Assembly (NCBI GenBank): GCA_004791255.1
Contig: SRUQ01000001.1
Span: 682,001-746,000 of the forward strand
DNA: 64,000 nt
Direction: 5' to 3'
Source: a bacterium M00.F.Ca.ET.205.01.1.1
GTDB lineage: Bacteria; Pseudomonadota; Alphaproteobacteria; Rhizobiales; Rhizobiaceae
Shown: positions 1 through 8,656 of the stretch, piece after piece
Layout of the letters: each line of letters starts with the position of its first letter
Numbering within the stretch: position 1 is the stretch's first letter
Notes under the pieces: generated by a model
What the model saw: only the letters and a program-made list of their open reading frames with translations
Database searches by the model: none
What the model was told of the DNA's origin: nothing
Translations under genes and position numbers: made by a program

Positions 1-1
1 C

Positions 2-736
2 TCGGCCTCGACGCCGGCGCATGACCGCTTCAACCGCTTTCGTGCGGATTGCGGCCTGGCGCCACTGCCCAAGGGGCTGTTCCTCGAAGCCTCGCCAGAC
101 CTCAATTTGCTGTTGACGCCGTCGATCGTGAAGCGGGAGCGTGCCGAGCCGCTCGATCCGGATCGCTTCGTCTATCTCGAAGGCTGTGTGCGGTCGGAAG
201 GGCCGTTCGAGGTGCCGGTTTTCCCGCGCAATGGCGGGCCGCTGGTCTATGTCAGTTTCGGCAGTCTCGGCGCTATGGATGTCGGCCTAATCGAGCGCAT
301 GCTGGCCGTGTTCGACCGGCTCCCGGCGCGGTTCATCGTCAATGTCGGCGGGCTGCGCGACGCCTATCGCGCGGTGCCGGACAATGTCTATCTCGATGCC
401 TGGTTTCCGCAGCCTTCGGTTGTGGCGAAGTCGGACCTGTTCATCCACCACGGCGGCAACAACAGCTTTTGCGAGGCGCTGCGTTTCGGCGTGCCGTCGC
501 TGATCATGCCCTATTGCTGGGACGGACACGACAATGCGCAGCGCGCCGGAGAGACCGGCACCGGCGACCATATCGGCCGTGACGGCTGGACCGAAGGAGT
601 ATTGGAGAGAGCCATTCTCGGCCTGCTGGCCGATGACGCGATGCGCGCCCGCCTCAAGGACAATGCAGCTGAGATGGCGCTGAAACCGGGAACGGACGTG
701 GCCGCGCAAGCCATACTCTCTCTGATACGGACTTGA
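2..736 (+). CDS. Glycosyltransferase, GT1/UGT-like, 5' end missing
   Basis: The reading frame is open from the first bases of the window to a TGA at 734-736, so the start lies upstream. The C-terminal half shows a nucleotide-sugar transferase pattern: a FGSLG strand, then WFPQPSVVAKSDLFIHHGG and a NNSFCEALRFGVPSLIMP stretch followed by DGHDNAQR. This is the donor-binding region of UDP-glycosyltransferases, in which the HGG and the later D/N-Q residues contact the sugar nucleotide. The acceptor-binding N-terminal domain is outside the window, so the substrate cannot be guessed. The stop overlaps the start region of the next gene, which suggests co-transcription. Confidence 0.8.
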   Translation, partial: SASTPAHDRFNRFRADCGLAPLPKGLFLEASPDLNLLLTPSIVKRERAEPLDPDRFVYLEGCVRSEGPFEVPVFPRNGGPLVYVSFGSLGAMDVGLIERMLAVFDRLPARFIVNVGGLRDAYRAVPDNVYLDAWFPQPSVVAKSDLFIHHGGNNSFCEALRFGVPSLIMPYCWDGHDNAQRAGETGTGDHIGRDGWTEGVLERAILGLLADDAMRARLKDNAAEMALKPGTDVAAQAILSLIRT

Positions 737-741
737 ACGAC

Positions 742-2124
742 ATGCTCGACACACACACGAATACCGCCACCCCCTTCATTGGCAACGACGCCAAGGCCTG
801 GCTGGCGCAGCACGGCATCAACGAGGTCGAATGCCTGGTGCCCGACATGAACGGCGTGCTGCGCGGCAAGACGCTGCCGAGCGCCAAATTCCTCAAGGCG
901 CTGGAAGACGGCGCGCTCTATCTGCCGAGCAGCGCCTTCCTGGTCAGCATCGATGGCCGCTATTCCGGCTCGATCGACGAGGGTTTTGCCTATTCCGACC
1001 CCGACATGCGCATGGTGCCCGATATTTCGACGCTGTGCCTGGCGCCGGGCGCAGGCGCCGGCAAGGCCTATGTCTTCGCCGATGCCTTCCACATGGACGG
1101 GCGGCCATGGATGGCCTCGCCGCGCCATGTGCTGCGCGCCGTGCTCGATCTCTACCGCCAGCGCGGCTGGCGGGCCGTGGTGGCGCCGGAGCTCGAATTC
1201 TATCTCACCGCGCCCAATCCCAATCCCGATCAACCACTGACCGCGCCGGTAGGCGCCAATGGCCGCACTGAAACCGTGCAGCATCCCTATGACATGGCCG
1301 CACTCGAGGAGTTCGAGCCGGTGCTTCGGCGCGTCTACGATTACGCCGCGGCCGCCGGCCTGCCGCTCGATACGCTGATCCATGAATCGGGGACGGCGCA
1401 GCTGGAGATCAATCTGATGCACGGTGATGCGCTGCCGCTGGCCGACCAGGTGCTGCTGTTCAAGCGCTTTACGCGCCAGGCTGCGCAGCAATGCGGCATG
1501 CATGCGACCTTCATGGCCAAGCCGATCGCGGCCCAGGCCGGCAGCTCGATGCATCTGCACATGTCTGTTATCGACGAAGCCGGCAACGCGCTGTTTGCCA
1601 GCACCGACGATGTCGACACTGAGATGTTTGGCCATTTCATCGGTGGCCTGCAGAAATACGTTCCCGAGATCATGCCGCTGTTCGCGCCGAACGTGAACTC
1701 GTACCGCCGCATCCGGCCAAACCACAGCGCGCCGGCCAACATCGAGTGGTCGCACGACAACCGCTCCTGTGGGCTGCGCGTGCCGGCCGGCGGGCGCATG
1801 GCGCGGCGCGTGGAGAACCGCTTGCCGGGCGCCGATTCCAATCCCTATCTGGCAATCGCCGGATCGCTGCTTGCCGGCTATCTCGGCGTCGAGCAGAAGC
1901 TGGCGCGCTCGGCCGAGGCGTCGGGCAATGCCTACAAGATCAAAAGCACGCTGCCGAAGACCATGGAGGAGGCGCTCGACCGCTTCGCCGCTTGCGACCC
2001 CGTGCGGGAACTTTTGGGCGAGGACTTCTTCCAGACCTACCTGCGCGTCAAGAGCGTCGAACTCGACCTGTTCCAGAGCGTGGTGACGAGCTGGGAACGC
2101 GACCACCTCTTGCTGAAGGTGTAG
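742..2124 (+). CDS. Glutamine synthetase family ligase, likely gamma-glutamylpolyamine synthetase
   Basis: About 460 residues, normal for the glutamine synthetase superfamily. The ATP/metal signature KPIAAQAGSSMHLHMS lies near residue 260, and the C-terminal catalytic part has NRSCGLRVPAGG and ENRLPGADSNPYLAIAGS. It lacks features of housekeeping GlnA such as the adenylylation-site region. It is followed after two bases by an FAD-dependent oxidase, the pairing seen in PuuA/PuuB-type polyamine or amine degradation. I therefore infer that it joins glutamate to an amine in the cytoplasm; the actual amine is unknown. The ATG at 742 is preferred. A TTG at 733 overlapping the upstream stop would add three residues. 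Confidence 0.8.
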   Translation: MLDTHTNTATPFIGNDAKAWLAQHGINEVECLVPDMNGVLRGKTLPSAKFLKALEDGALYLPSSAFLVSIDGRYSGSIDEGFAYSDPDMRMVPDISTLCLAPGAGAGKAYVFADAFHMDGRPWMASPRHVLRAVLDLYRQRGWRAVVAPELEFYLTAPNPNPDQPLTAPVGANGRTETVQHPYDMAALEEFEPVLRRVYDYAAAAGLPLDTLIHESGTAQLEINLMHGDALPLADQVLLFKRFTRQAAQQCGMHATFMAKPIAAQAGSSMHLHMSVIDEAGNALFASTDDVDTEMFGHFIGGLQKYVPEIMPLFAPNVNSYRRIRPNHSAPANIEWSHDNRSCGLRVPAGGRMARRVENRLPGADSNPYLAIAGSLLAGYLGVEQKLARSAEASGNAYKIKSTLPKTMEEALDRFAACDPVRELLGEDFFQTYLRVKSVELDLFQSVVTSWERDHLLLKV

Positions 2125-2126
2125 TC

Positions 2127-3425
2127 ATGGCATCTTCAACGGGTTTCAATTCCGGTCTCGATATCGGCAAATCCTACTATGTCGCCACCGCCAATCCGGC
2201 GCCGGACCATGCGGCGCTCGCCGGCGATGTCGAGGCCGATCTGGTGGTGGTCGGTGGTGGCTGCACCGGCTTGTCGGCCGCCCTGCATGCCGCCGAGCGC
2301 GGCTTGAAAGTGGTGCTGCTCGAAGGCGGCAAGATCGGCTGGGGCGCATCGGGCCGCAATGGCGGCCAGATGATCCCCGGCCTGCGCAAGGGCGCCAAGG
2401 GGCTGGTCAAGCTCTACGGGCCCGAGCGCGCCAAGGTACTGTTCGACCTTGCCTTCGAGGCGCGCGGGCTGGTGCTCGACATTATCGAGCGCCACGCCAT
2501 CGATTGTGATCTCAAGCTGTCCGGTCATCTGGTCGGCGCGGTCAACGGCTCCGACCTCAGGGATCTGGAGGAAGAGGCCAAGTGCCTCGAGAGCGTGATG
2601 AAATTCCGCGAGGTCGAGATCCTGTCGGTAGCGGAGGCGCGGGCCAAGGTCGACACGCCCTATCACGGTGCCATGTATGAGCCGCTCGGCGGCCACATGC
2701 ATCCCTTGAACTACACGCTCGGCCTTGCCCGTGCGGCTGTCGCTGCCGGTGTCGCCATCCACGAGAATTCGGTGGCGGTGAGACTGGAGCGCGAGCCCTC
2801 GATCCGGGTCTCGACGGCAAAGGGGTCGGTGCGGGCCAAGCATGTCGTGTTGGCGGGCGACGCGCTGCTCCACGGGCTGGAACCCCGCGTCAACAGCCGC
2901 ATCATGCCGGTCGGCAACTACATCGTCGCCACCGAGCCGCTGGAGGGCGCGCGCAACGTCATCCCGGCCAATGTCGCGGTGTCCGACACGCGCTTCGTCG
3001 TCAACTACTACCGAATGTCGGCGGATGGGCGGCTGCTGTTCGGCGGCGGCGAGCGCTACACACCGACGCCGCCGGCCGACATCGCCGGTTTCGTGCGGCC
3101 GCATATGGAAGCCACCTTTCCGCAACTCAAGGGCTGCCGCATCGACCATGCCTGGGGCGGTCTGGTGTCGGTGACGACGTCGCGGCTGCCGCATGTCGGG
3201 CACTATGGCGAGGTCTATTTCGCGCATGGCTATTCCGGCAAGGGCGTCATCCTGTCGACGCTGTCGGGCAAGCTTTTGGCCGAAGCCATAACCGGCGACG
3301 CCTCGCGGCTCGACCTGTTCTCGACGCTGACGCCCATGCCGTTTCCCGGCGGCACGGCGCTGCGGGCTCCGCTCTATGTGCTGGGCATGCTGTGGTACGC
3401 GATGCGGGATCGCATCAAGTATTGA
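2127..3425 (+). CDS. FAD-dependent amine oxidoreductase, PuuB/OrdL-like (DAO fold)
   Basis: 432 residues. The N-terminal Rossmann motif DLVVVGGGCTGLSAALHA, the acidic end of the second strand (VVLLEGGKIG) and the typical WGASGRNGGQM loop identify a D-amino-acid-oxidase-fold flavoprotein. The C-terminal HGYSGKGVILSTLSGKL segment closes the FAD site. The ATG starts two bases after the ligase stop, so the two are translationally coupled. The likely role is oxidation of the gamma-glutamylated amine made by the previous gene, giving an aldehyde plus ammonia and peroxide. No aldehyde dehydrogenase follows, so the pathway is only partly encoded here. Confidence 0.8.
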   Translation: MASSTGFNSGLDIGKSYYVATANPAPDHAALAGDVEADLVVVGGGCTGLSAALHAAERGLKVVLLEGGKIGWGASGRNGGQMIPGLRKGAKGLVKLYGPERAKVLFDLAFEARGLVLDIIERHAIDCDLKLSGHLVGAVNGSDLRDLEEEAKCLESVMKFREVEILSVAEARAKVDTPYHGAMYEPLGGHMHPLNYTLGLARAAVAAGVAIHENSVAVRLEREPSIRVSTAKGSVRAKHVVLAGDALLHGLEPRVNSRIMPVGNYIVATEPLEGARNVIPANVAVSDTRFVVNYYRMSADGRLLFGGGERYTPTPPADIAGFVRPHMEATFPQLKGCRIDHAWGGLVSVTTSRLPHVGHYGEVYFAHGYSGKGVILSTLSGKLLAEAITGDASRLDLFSTLTPMPFPGGTALRAPLYVLGMLWYAMRDRIKY

Positions 3426-3437
3426 GGGGCTAACGGT

Positions 3438-3480
3438 TGGATGCCCGGCAGGGCAGAGAGGGGCGTTGGCCCGCCGACGT
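3438..3480. repeat. Short palindromic intergenic repeat (family R1)
   Basis: A shortened member of the commonest intergenic repeat here. It carries CCGGCAGGGCAGAG and CCCGCCGAC blocks, also found at 27799-27830 and, inverted, at 28350-28387. It lies between two convergent genes, enclosed by GAGGGGCT and AGCCCCTC, which could form a bidirectional terminator stem. Confidence 0.6.
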
Positions 3481-3495
3481 TGGATACAAAGCCCC

Positions 3496-4266
3496 TCAAA
3501 CCACAAAGAAATCCTCGATGCGCTGCTTCGCCTCCAGCAGCGCCGGAAGAATCTGCCGCTCCATCTGCGGGACCGAAAACCGCGCCGACTGGGTCGAGAC
3601 GTTGATGGCCGCGACCGTGCTTCCCGAGCGGTCGTGGATCGGCACGGCGATCGAGCGCAGGCCGAGCTCCAACTCCTCGTCGACGATGGCGAAGCCGTCC
3701 GTTCTCGCCTTGGCGATGGCGCTGGCCAGCAGTCTGGGGTCGGTGATCGTCTTCGCGGTCCGTTTCTCCATCTTTGCCTGTCTTAGAAATCCGTCGAGCT
3801 CATCCGCCGTCAGGCCGGCCAGCAGCATGCGGCCCATCGAGGTGCAATAGGCCGGCAGCCTGGTGCCGACATCGAGCGAGACACTGAGGATGCGGCGGCC
3901 GGGAATGCGGGCGACGTAAACGACATCCTCGCCCGACAGGATGGCCGAAGAACAGGCTTCGTTGAGCTGCGCGGCGACGGCGCGCATGATCGGTGTCGCG
4001 AAGCCCCAGAGCGACGTGCCGCCAAGCCAGGTGCGGGCCACGGTCAGCAGGCGCGGCGACAGCGAGAACACGCGGCCATCCTGCGTCGCGTATCCCGAGG
4101 CGACCAGCGTCAACAGGAAGCGGCGGGCGCCGGCGCGGGTCAGTCCGGCTTGTTCCGCCATCTCGGTGAGAGTCATCCCGGAGGGATGGCGCGCCAGGAT
4201 TTCCATGACGGCAAGGCCACGCTCGAGCGAGCCGACGTGATCGCGGGAAGCGGTTTCCTGGTCCAT
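3496..4266 (-). CDS. pcaR: IclR-family regulator of the beta-ketoadipate genes (PcaR-like)
   Basis: 256 residues from the ATG at 4266, normal for IclR proteins. An N-terminal winged helix (SLERGLAVMEILARHPSG, then LTEMAEQAGLTRAGARRFL) is followed by the effector-binding domain, with its typical GTRLPAYCTSMGRMLLAGL start and a conserved end (VAAINVSTQSARFSV). It is transcribed away from pcaI, and a perfect 5-5-5 inverted repeat lies between them. Family precedent is PcaR/PcaU/PobR, which sense beta-ketoadipate or protocatechuate. The name is based on this neighbourhood. An in-frame ATG at 4356 is too far upstream and would run through the control region. Confidence 0.8.
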   Translation of the reverse strand: MDQETASRDHVGSLERGLAVMEILARHPSGMTLTEMAEQAGLTRAGARRFLLTLVASGYATQDGRVFSLSPRLLTVARTWLGGTSLWGFATPIMRAVAAQLNEACSSAILSGEDVVYVARIPGRRILSVSLDVGTRLPAYCTSMGRMLLAGLTADELDGFLRQAKMEKRTAKTITDPRLLASAIAKARTDGFAIVDEELELGLRSIAVPIHDRSGSTVAAINVSTQSARFSVPQMERQILPALLEAKQRIEDFFVV

Positions 4267-4348
4267 TTCGTCTCCGCGCAACGGCGCCGTCGTCAGTATT
4301 GACTCCGCACCAGACCGTAGACTAAGAAGTATCGCATATAAAACAAAT

Positions 4349-4363
4349 GTTCGCAATACGAAC
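4349..4363. promoter_or_regulatory. Probable IclR (PcaR) operator
   Basis: GTTCG-CAATA-CGAAC is a perfect inverted repeat in the gap between pcaR and pcaI, 22 bases before the pcaI ATG. IclR regulators of pca and pob genes are known to bind GTTCG-type half-sites. A TTGACT near 4298 with TAAGAA 18 bases later is a possible sigma-70 promoter just upstream. Confidence 0.6.
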
Positions 4364-4385
4364 TTTTGAATCTGGAGCCGAGGTG

Positions 4386-5243
4386 ATGGTCAAGTTCCTG
4401 CCGCTCAGACAGGCCGTTGCGGAAAATCTGAACGATGGCGATTCCGTCGCCTTCGAGGGGTTCACACATCTGATCCCGACAGCGGCGGCGCATGAGGCGA
4501 TCCGCCAGGGGTTCCGCGACCTCACTTTGATCAGGATGACGCCGGACCTGATCTACGACCAGATGATCGGCATGGGCATGGCGAAGAAGATCATCTTCTC
4601 CTATGTCGGCAACCCCGGCGTCGGCCTGCTGCGGCGCGCCCGCGATTCCATCGAGAACGGTTTTCCCCGCTCGATCGAGGTCGAGGAACACAGCCATGCC
4701 GGCATGGCCAATGCCTATGAGGCGGGCGCGGCTGGCCTGCCCTGCGCGGTGTTCCGCGGTTATCGCGGCGCCGGCCTGGCGACGGTCAATCCCAACATCA
4801 AATCGGTCACCTGTCCGTTCACCGGTGAGGTGCTGGCGGCGGTGCCGTCGATCCGGCCCGATGTCACCTTCATCCATGCGCAGAAGGCCGACAAAAAGGG
4901 CAACGTCCTGGTCGAGGGCATCATCGGCATCCAGAAGGAAGCCGTGCTGGCGGCCAAGCGCGCCGTAGTGACGGTCGAGGAAGTGGTCGACAATTTCGAC
5001 GATCTGCATCCGAACCTGACCGTGCTGCCGCGCTGGACCATCGCGGCGATCTCGGTGGTGCCGGGCGGCTCGCATCCATCCTACGCGCATGGCTACTATG
5101 CCAGGGACAATGCCGCCTATCTGGAATGGGACGAGATCGCCGCCGACCGCGAGAAATTCCGGGCCTGGATGCAGGCAAACGTGATCGAGAAAAGCGCTGA
5201 CGATTTCGCGGCCCGAGTCGAGCATCTGAGGAAAGCGGCATGA
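4386..5243 (+). CDS. pcaI: 3-oxoadipate CoA-transferase, alpha subunit
   Basis: 285 residues from the ATG at 4386, which has a GGAG eight bases upstream. The sequence has the class I CoA-transferase alpha fold, with an early LNDGDSVAFEGFTH strand-turn and a later FRGYRGAGL region. The length, near 285, is that of glutaconate-CoA-transferase-type subunits rather than the roughly 230 of the Pseudomonas PcaI. Position next to pcaJ, pcaF and an IclR regulator supports succinyl-CoA:3-oxoadipate CoA transfer, the activation step before thiolysis of beta-ketoadipate. The product acts as a heteromer with the next gene, whose start overlaps its stop by four bases. Confidence 0.85.
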   Translation: MVKFLPLRQAVAENLNDGDSVAFEGFTHLIPTAAAHEAIRQGFRDLTLIRMTPDLIYDQMIGMGMAKKIIFSYVGNPGVGLLRRARDSIENGFPRSIEVEEHSHAGMANAYEAGAAGLPCAVFRGYRGAGLATVNPNIKSVTCPFTGEVLAAVPSIRPDVTFIHAQKADKKGNVLVEGIIGIQKEAVLAAKRAVVTVEEVVDNFDDLHPNLTVLPRWTIAAISVVPGGSHPSYAHGYYARDNAAYLEWDEIAADREKFRAWMQANVIEKSADDFAARVEHLRKAA

Positions 5244-6034
5244 GCGAGATCGGCTTTACCCCCAACGAGATGATGACCATCGCCGCCAGCCGGGCGCTCA
5301 GGAATGACGATGTCTGCTTCGTCGGCATTGGCGCGCCATCCGCCGCCTGCAATGTGGCGCGGCTGACGCATGCGCCCGATATCACGCTGATCTACGAGAG
5401 CGGCACGATCGGCACCGCTCCCAACGTGCTGCCGCTGTCGATCGGCGACGGCGAATTGTGCGAAACGGCGGTCACCACCGTCGCGGTGCCGGAGATGTTC
5501 CGCTACTGGCTGCAGGGCGGCCGCATCTCGATCGGCTTCCTTGGCGCGGCGCAACTCGACAAGTTCGGCAACATCAACACCACGGTCATCGGCGACTATT
5601 TTCATCCCAAGACCAGGCTGCCGGGCGGCGGCGGCGCGCCCGAGATCGCGACATCGTCGAAGGAGATCTACATCACCATGGCGCAGACCAAGCGTGGCAT
5701 GGTCGAGAAGATCGACTTCTTCACCTCCTTCGGCCATGGCGAGGGCGGCGACCATCGCCACCGCCTTGGCATCGACACATCAGGCCCGACCTTGCTGATC
5801 ACCGATCTTGCCATCTGGAAACCCGACCCGGTGACCAAGGAATTCACTGTCGTCTCGCTGCATCCGGGCGTCAGCCGTCAGCAGGTGCAGGACAGCTGTG
5901 GCTGGGTGGTTAAGTTCGCCGAGGCGCTTGACGAAACGCCGGCGCCAAGCGAACTCGAACTCTGGACATTGCGCGACCTGCAGGCCCGCACCAAGGCGGC
6001 GCATGAAGGGACCGGAAAAGGGAAAGCTGCCTGA
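5240..6034 (+). CDS. pcaJ: 3-oxoadipate CoA-transferase, beta subunit
   Basis: 264 residues. The ATGA overlap with pcaI implies tight coupling for subunit balance. The beta-subunit ESG motif is visible in TLIYESGTIGTAPN; in this family the glutamate forms the CoA thioester intermediate. A glycine-rich GGGGAPEIATSS loop follows. With the alpha subunit it should convert 3-oxoadipate to 3-oxoadipyl-CoA in the cytoplasm. The assignment to oxoadipate rather than another short dicarboxylate rests on the neighbouring thiolase and regulator. Confidence 0.85.
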   Translation: MSEIGFTPNEMMTIAASRALRNDDVCFVGIGAPSAACNVARLTHAPDITLIYESGTIGTAPNVLPLSIGDGELCETAVTTVAVPEMFRYWLQGGRISIGFLGAAQLDKFGNINTTVIGDYFHPKTRLPGGGGAPEIATSSKEIYITMAQTKRGMVEKIDFFTSFGHGEGGDHRHRLGIDTSGPTLLITDLAIWKPDPVTKEFTVVSLHPGVSRQQVQDSCGWVVKFAEALDETPAPSELELWTLRDLQARTKAAHEGTGKGKAA

Positions 6035-6035
6035 C

Positions 6036-7241
<1,206 letters not shown>

Positions 7242-7250
7242 GTAGACCGG

Positions 7251-7317
7251 CTCCCGGCTGGGTCACGGGAGCGGACAGGGCCGGCCCTGTCAAATTTGAC
7301 CATGTGGACAAAAGTCC
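7251..7317. promoter_or_regulatory. Nested palindromes after pcaF and before the BMP importer
   Basis: Three dyads lie close together: CTCCCG/CGGGAG (7251-7271), a perfect 18-base palindrome GACAGGGCCGGCCCTGTC (7274-7291), and GGAC-AAAA-GTCC (7306-7317). The first two may terminate the pca operon, though there is no T run. The last could be an operator for the importer, whose promoter probably uses TTGACC at 7295-7300. Confidence 0.4.
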
Positions 7318-7397
7318 GGACCCGTTCCATAGTTCCCCGTCTGACATTCTTTAGGGAACAGCCGGCTCGACACGGCTGTCGAACAGAGGGGAATGCA

Positions 7398-8426
7398 ATG
7401 GAAAACCGGAAAGACAAACTCCAGATAAAACAGGGGATTTCGCGGCGCAATGTGCTGGAACTCGGCGCGCTGGGGTTCGCGGCGGCGATGCTGCCGGGTG
7501 CGGCCTTTGCCAAGGACAAAAAGCTGAAGGTGGCGGCGATCTTCGCCACGCCGATCGAGGAGCCCTGGGACAACCAGATTCATGTCGCCCTGCAGAAGGC
7601 GCAGAAGGAACTGGGCATCGAATACAAATGGTCAGAGAAGGTGCAGACCGCCGACTTCAGCCGCGTGATGCGCGAATATGCGCAGGGCGGCTACCAGCTG
7701 GTGCTGGGCGACGCCTTCGCCGCCGAGCGTGAATCGCGCCGCACGGCCAAGCAGTTCCCCAAGACCGCCTTTCTGTTCGGTTCCGGCGCTGGTCCTGCTG
7801 AACCCAATTTCGGCGTCTTCGACAATTGGATTCATGAGCCGGCGTACCTGTCCGGCATGATCGCCGGCAAGATGTCGAAGTCGGGCACGGTCGGCGCCGT
7901 GGCGGCGATGGGCATTCCGGAGGTGAACCGGTTGGTCAACGCCTTCTTCGCCGGCGCCAAGGAGGTCAACCCGAACGTCAAGAAGAAGGTCGCCTTCATC
8001 GGTTCCTTCTTCGATCCGCCGAAAGCCAAGGAAGCCGCCGTCGCCCAGATCGATGCCGGCGTCGACGTCATCTATGCCGAGCGTTTTGGCGTCATCGAGG
8101 CCGCTGTCGAGAAGAAGATTCTCGCCATCTCCAACATGTCCGACCAGTCGAGCCTCGGCCCCGACACGGTCATCACCGGCCCGGTCTGGGACATGTATCC
8201 GACCGTCGAGCAGGCGATAAAGCTGGTCAAGGCCAGCGTCTATACGGCGCAGGACTATGGCGACTTCTCACGCATGGCCAAGGGTGGCTCCTATCTCGCC
8301 CCCTTCCACAAATTCGACAAGACGCTGCCGGCTGACGTCAAGGATCTGGTCGAGAAGAAGAAGGCCGAGATTCTCGAAGGCAATTTCCGCGTCGACGTGG
8401 ACGAGAACACGCCGGTTTCGGATTGA
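7398..8426 (+). CDS. BMP-family (PnrA/Med-like) ABC substrate-binding protein, Tat-exported
   Basis: 342 residues from the ATG at 7398, preceded by AGAGGGGA. A twin-arginine signal with SRRNVLEL and a hydrophobic run ends at AAFA, just before KDKKLKVAAIFATP. The mature part looks like the Basic Membrane Protein family: periplasmic binding proteins, several of which bind purine nucleosides. Motifs include an early EEPWDNQIHVAL and VAAMGIPEVNRLVNAF in the middle. It heads an operon with an ATPase and two permeases at 8657-12164. Nucleosides are the best guess for the ligand from family knowledge, but other small molecules are possible. Confidence 0.82.
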   Translation: MENRKDKLQIKQGISRRNVLELGALGFAAAMLPGAAFAKDKKLKVAAIFATPIEEPWDNQIHVALQKAQKELGIEYKWSEKVQTADFSRVMREYAQGGYQLVLGDAFAAERESRRTAKQFPKTAFLFGSGAGPAEPNFGVFDNWIHEPAYLSGMIAGKMSKSGTVGAVAAMGIPEVNRLVNAFFAGAKEVNPNVKKKVAFIGSFFDPPKAKEAAVAQIDAGVDVIYAERFGVIEAAVEKKILAISNMSDQSSLGPDTVITGPVWDMYPTVEQAIKLVKASVYTAQDYGDFSRMAKGGSYLAPFHKFDKTLPADVKDLVEKKKAEILEGNFRVDVDENTPVSD

Positions 8427-8442
8427 CGCCTGGTTGAGGGCG

Positions 8443-8620
8443 GCGCGAGGCGCCCCCCTCTGTCCTGCCGGACATCTCCCCCTCAAGGGGGGAGATTAGG
8501 CAGCGTCGCAGACGGCGCTGTTCCTCAAGGTAGGAAATTGGCAAAAGCCGACACGACATCTGATCTCCCCCTTGAGGGGAGATGGCCGGCAGGCCAGAGG
8601 GGGGTGGAGCGCTGCCCTCG
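8443..8620. repeat. Paired inverted R1 repeats inside the importer operon
   Basis: Two R1 elements in opposite orientation. One arm has CCTCTGTCCTGCCGGACATC then CTCCCCCTCAAGGGGGGAG; the other has CTCCCCCTTGAGGGGAG then GGCCGGCAGGCCAGAGGGGGG. As RNA, this would form a long stem between the binding-protein gene and the ATPase gene. It could lower downstream expression or protect the upstream message. Confidence 0.7.
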
Positions 8621-8656
8621 GCGGTTAGTCACCGGATCGTAAGCCAAGGAGCCCCC

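Noticed and set aside
511..3506. Long minus-strand frames at 511-2106 and 2136-3506
   Set aside because: Shadows of the glutamine synthetase-like and FAD oxidase genes, which have clear motifs on the plus strand.
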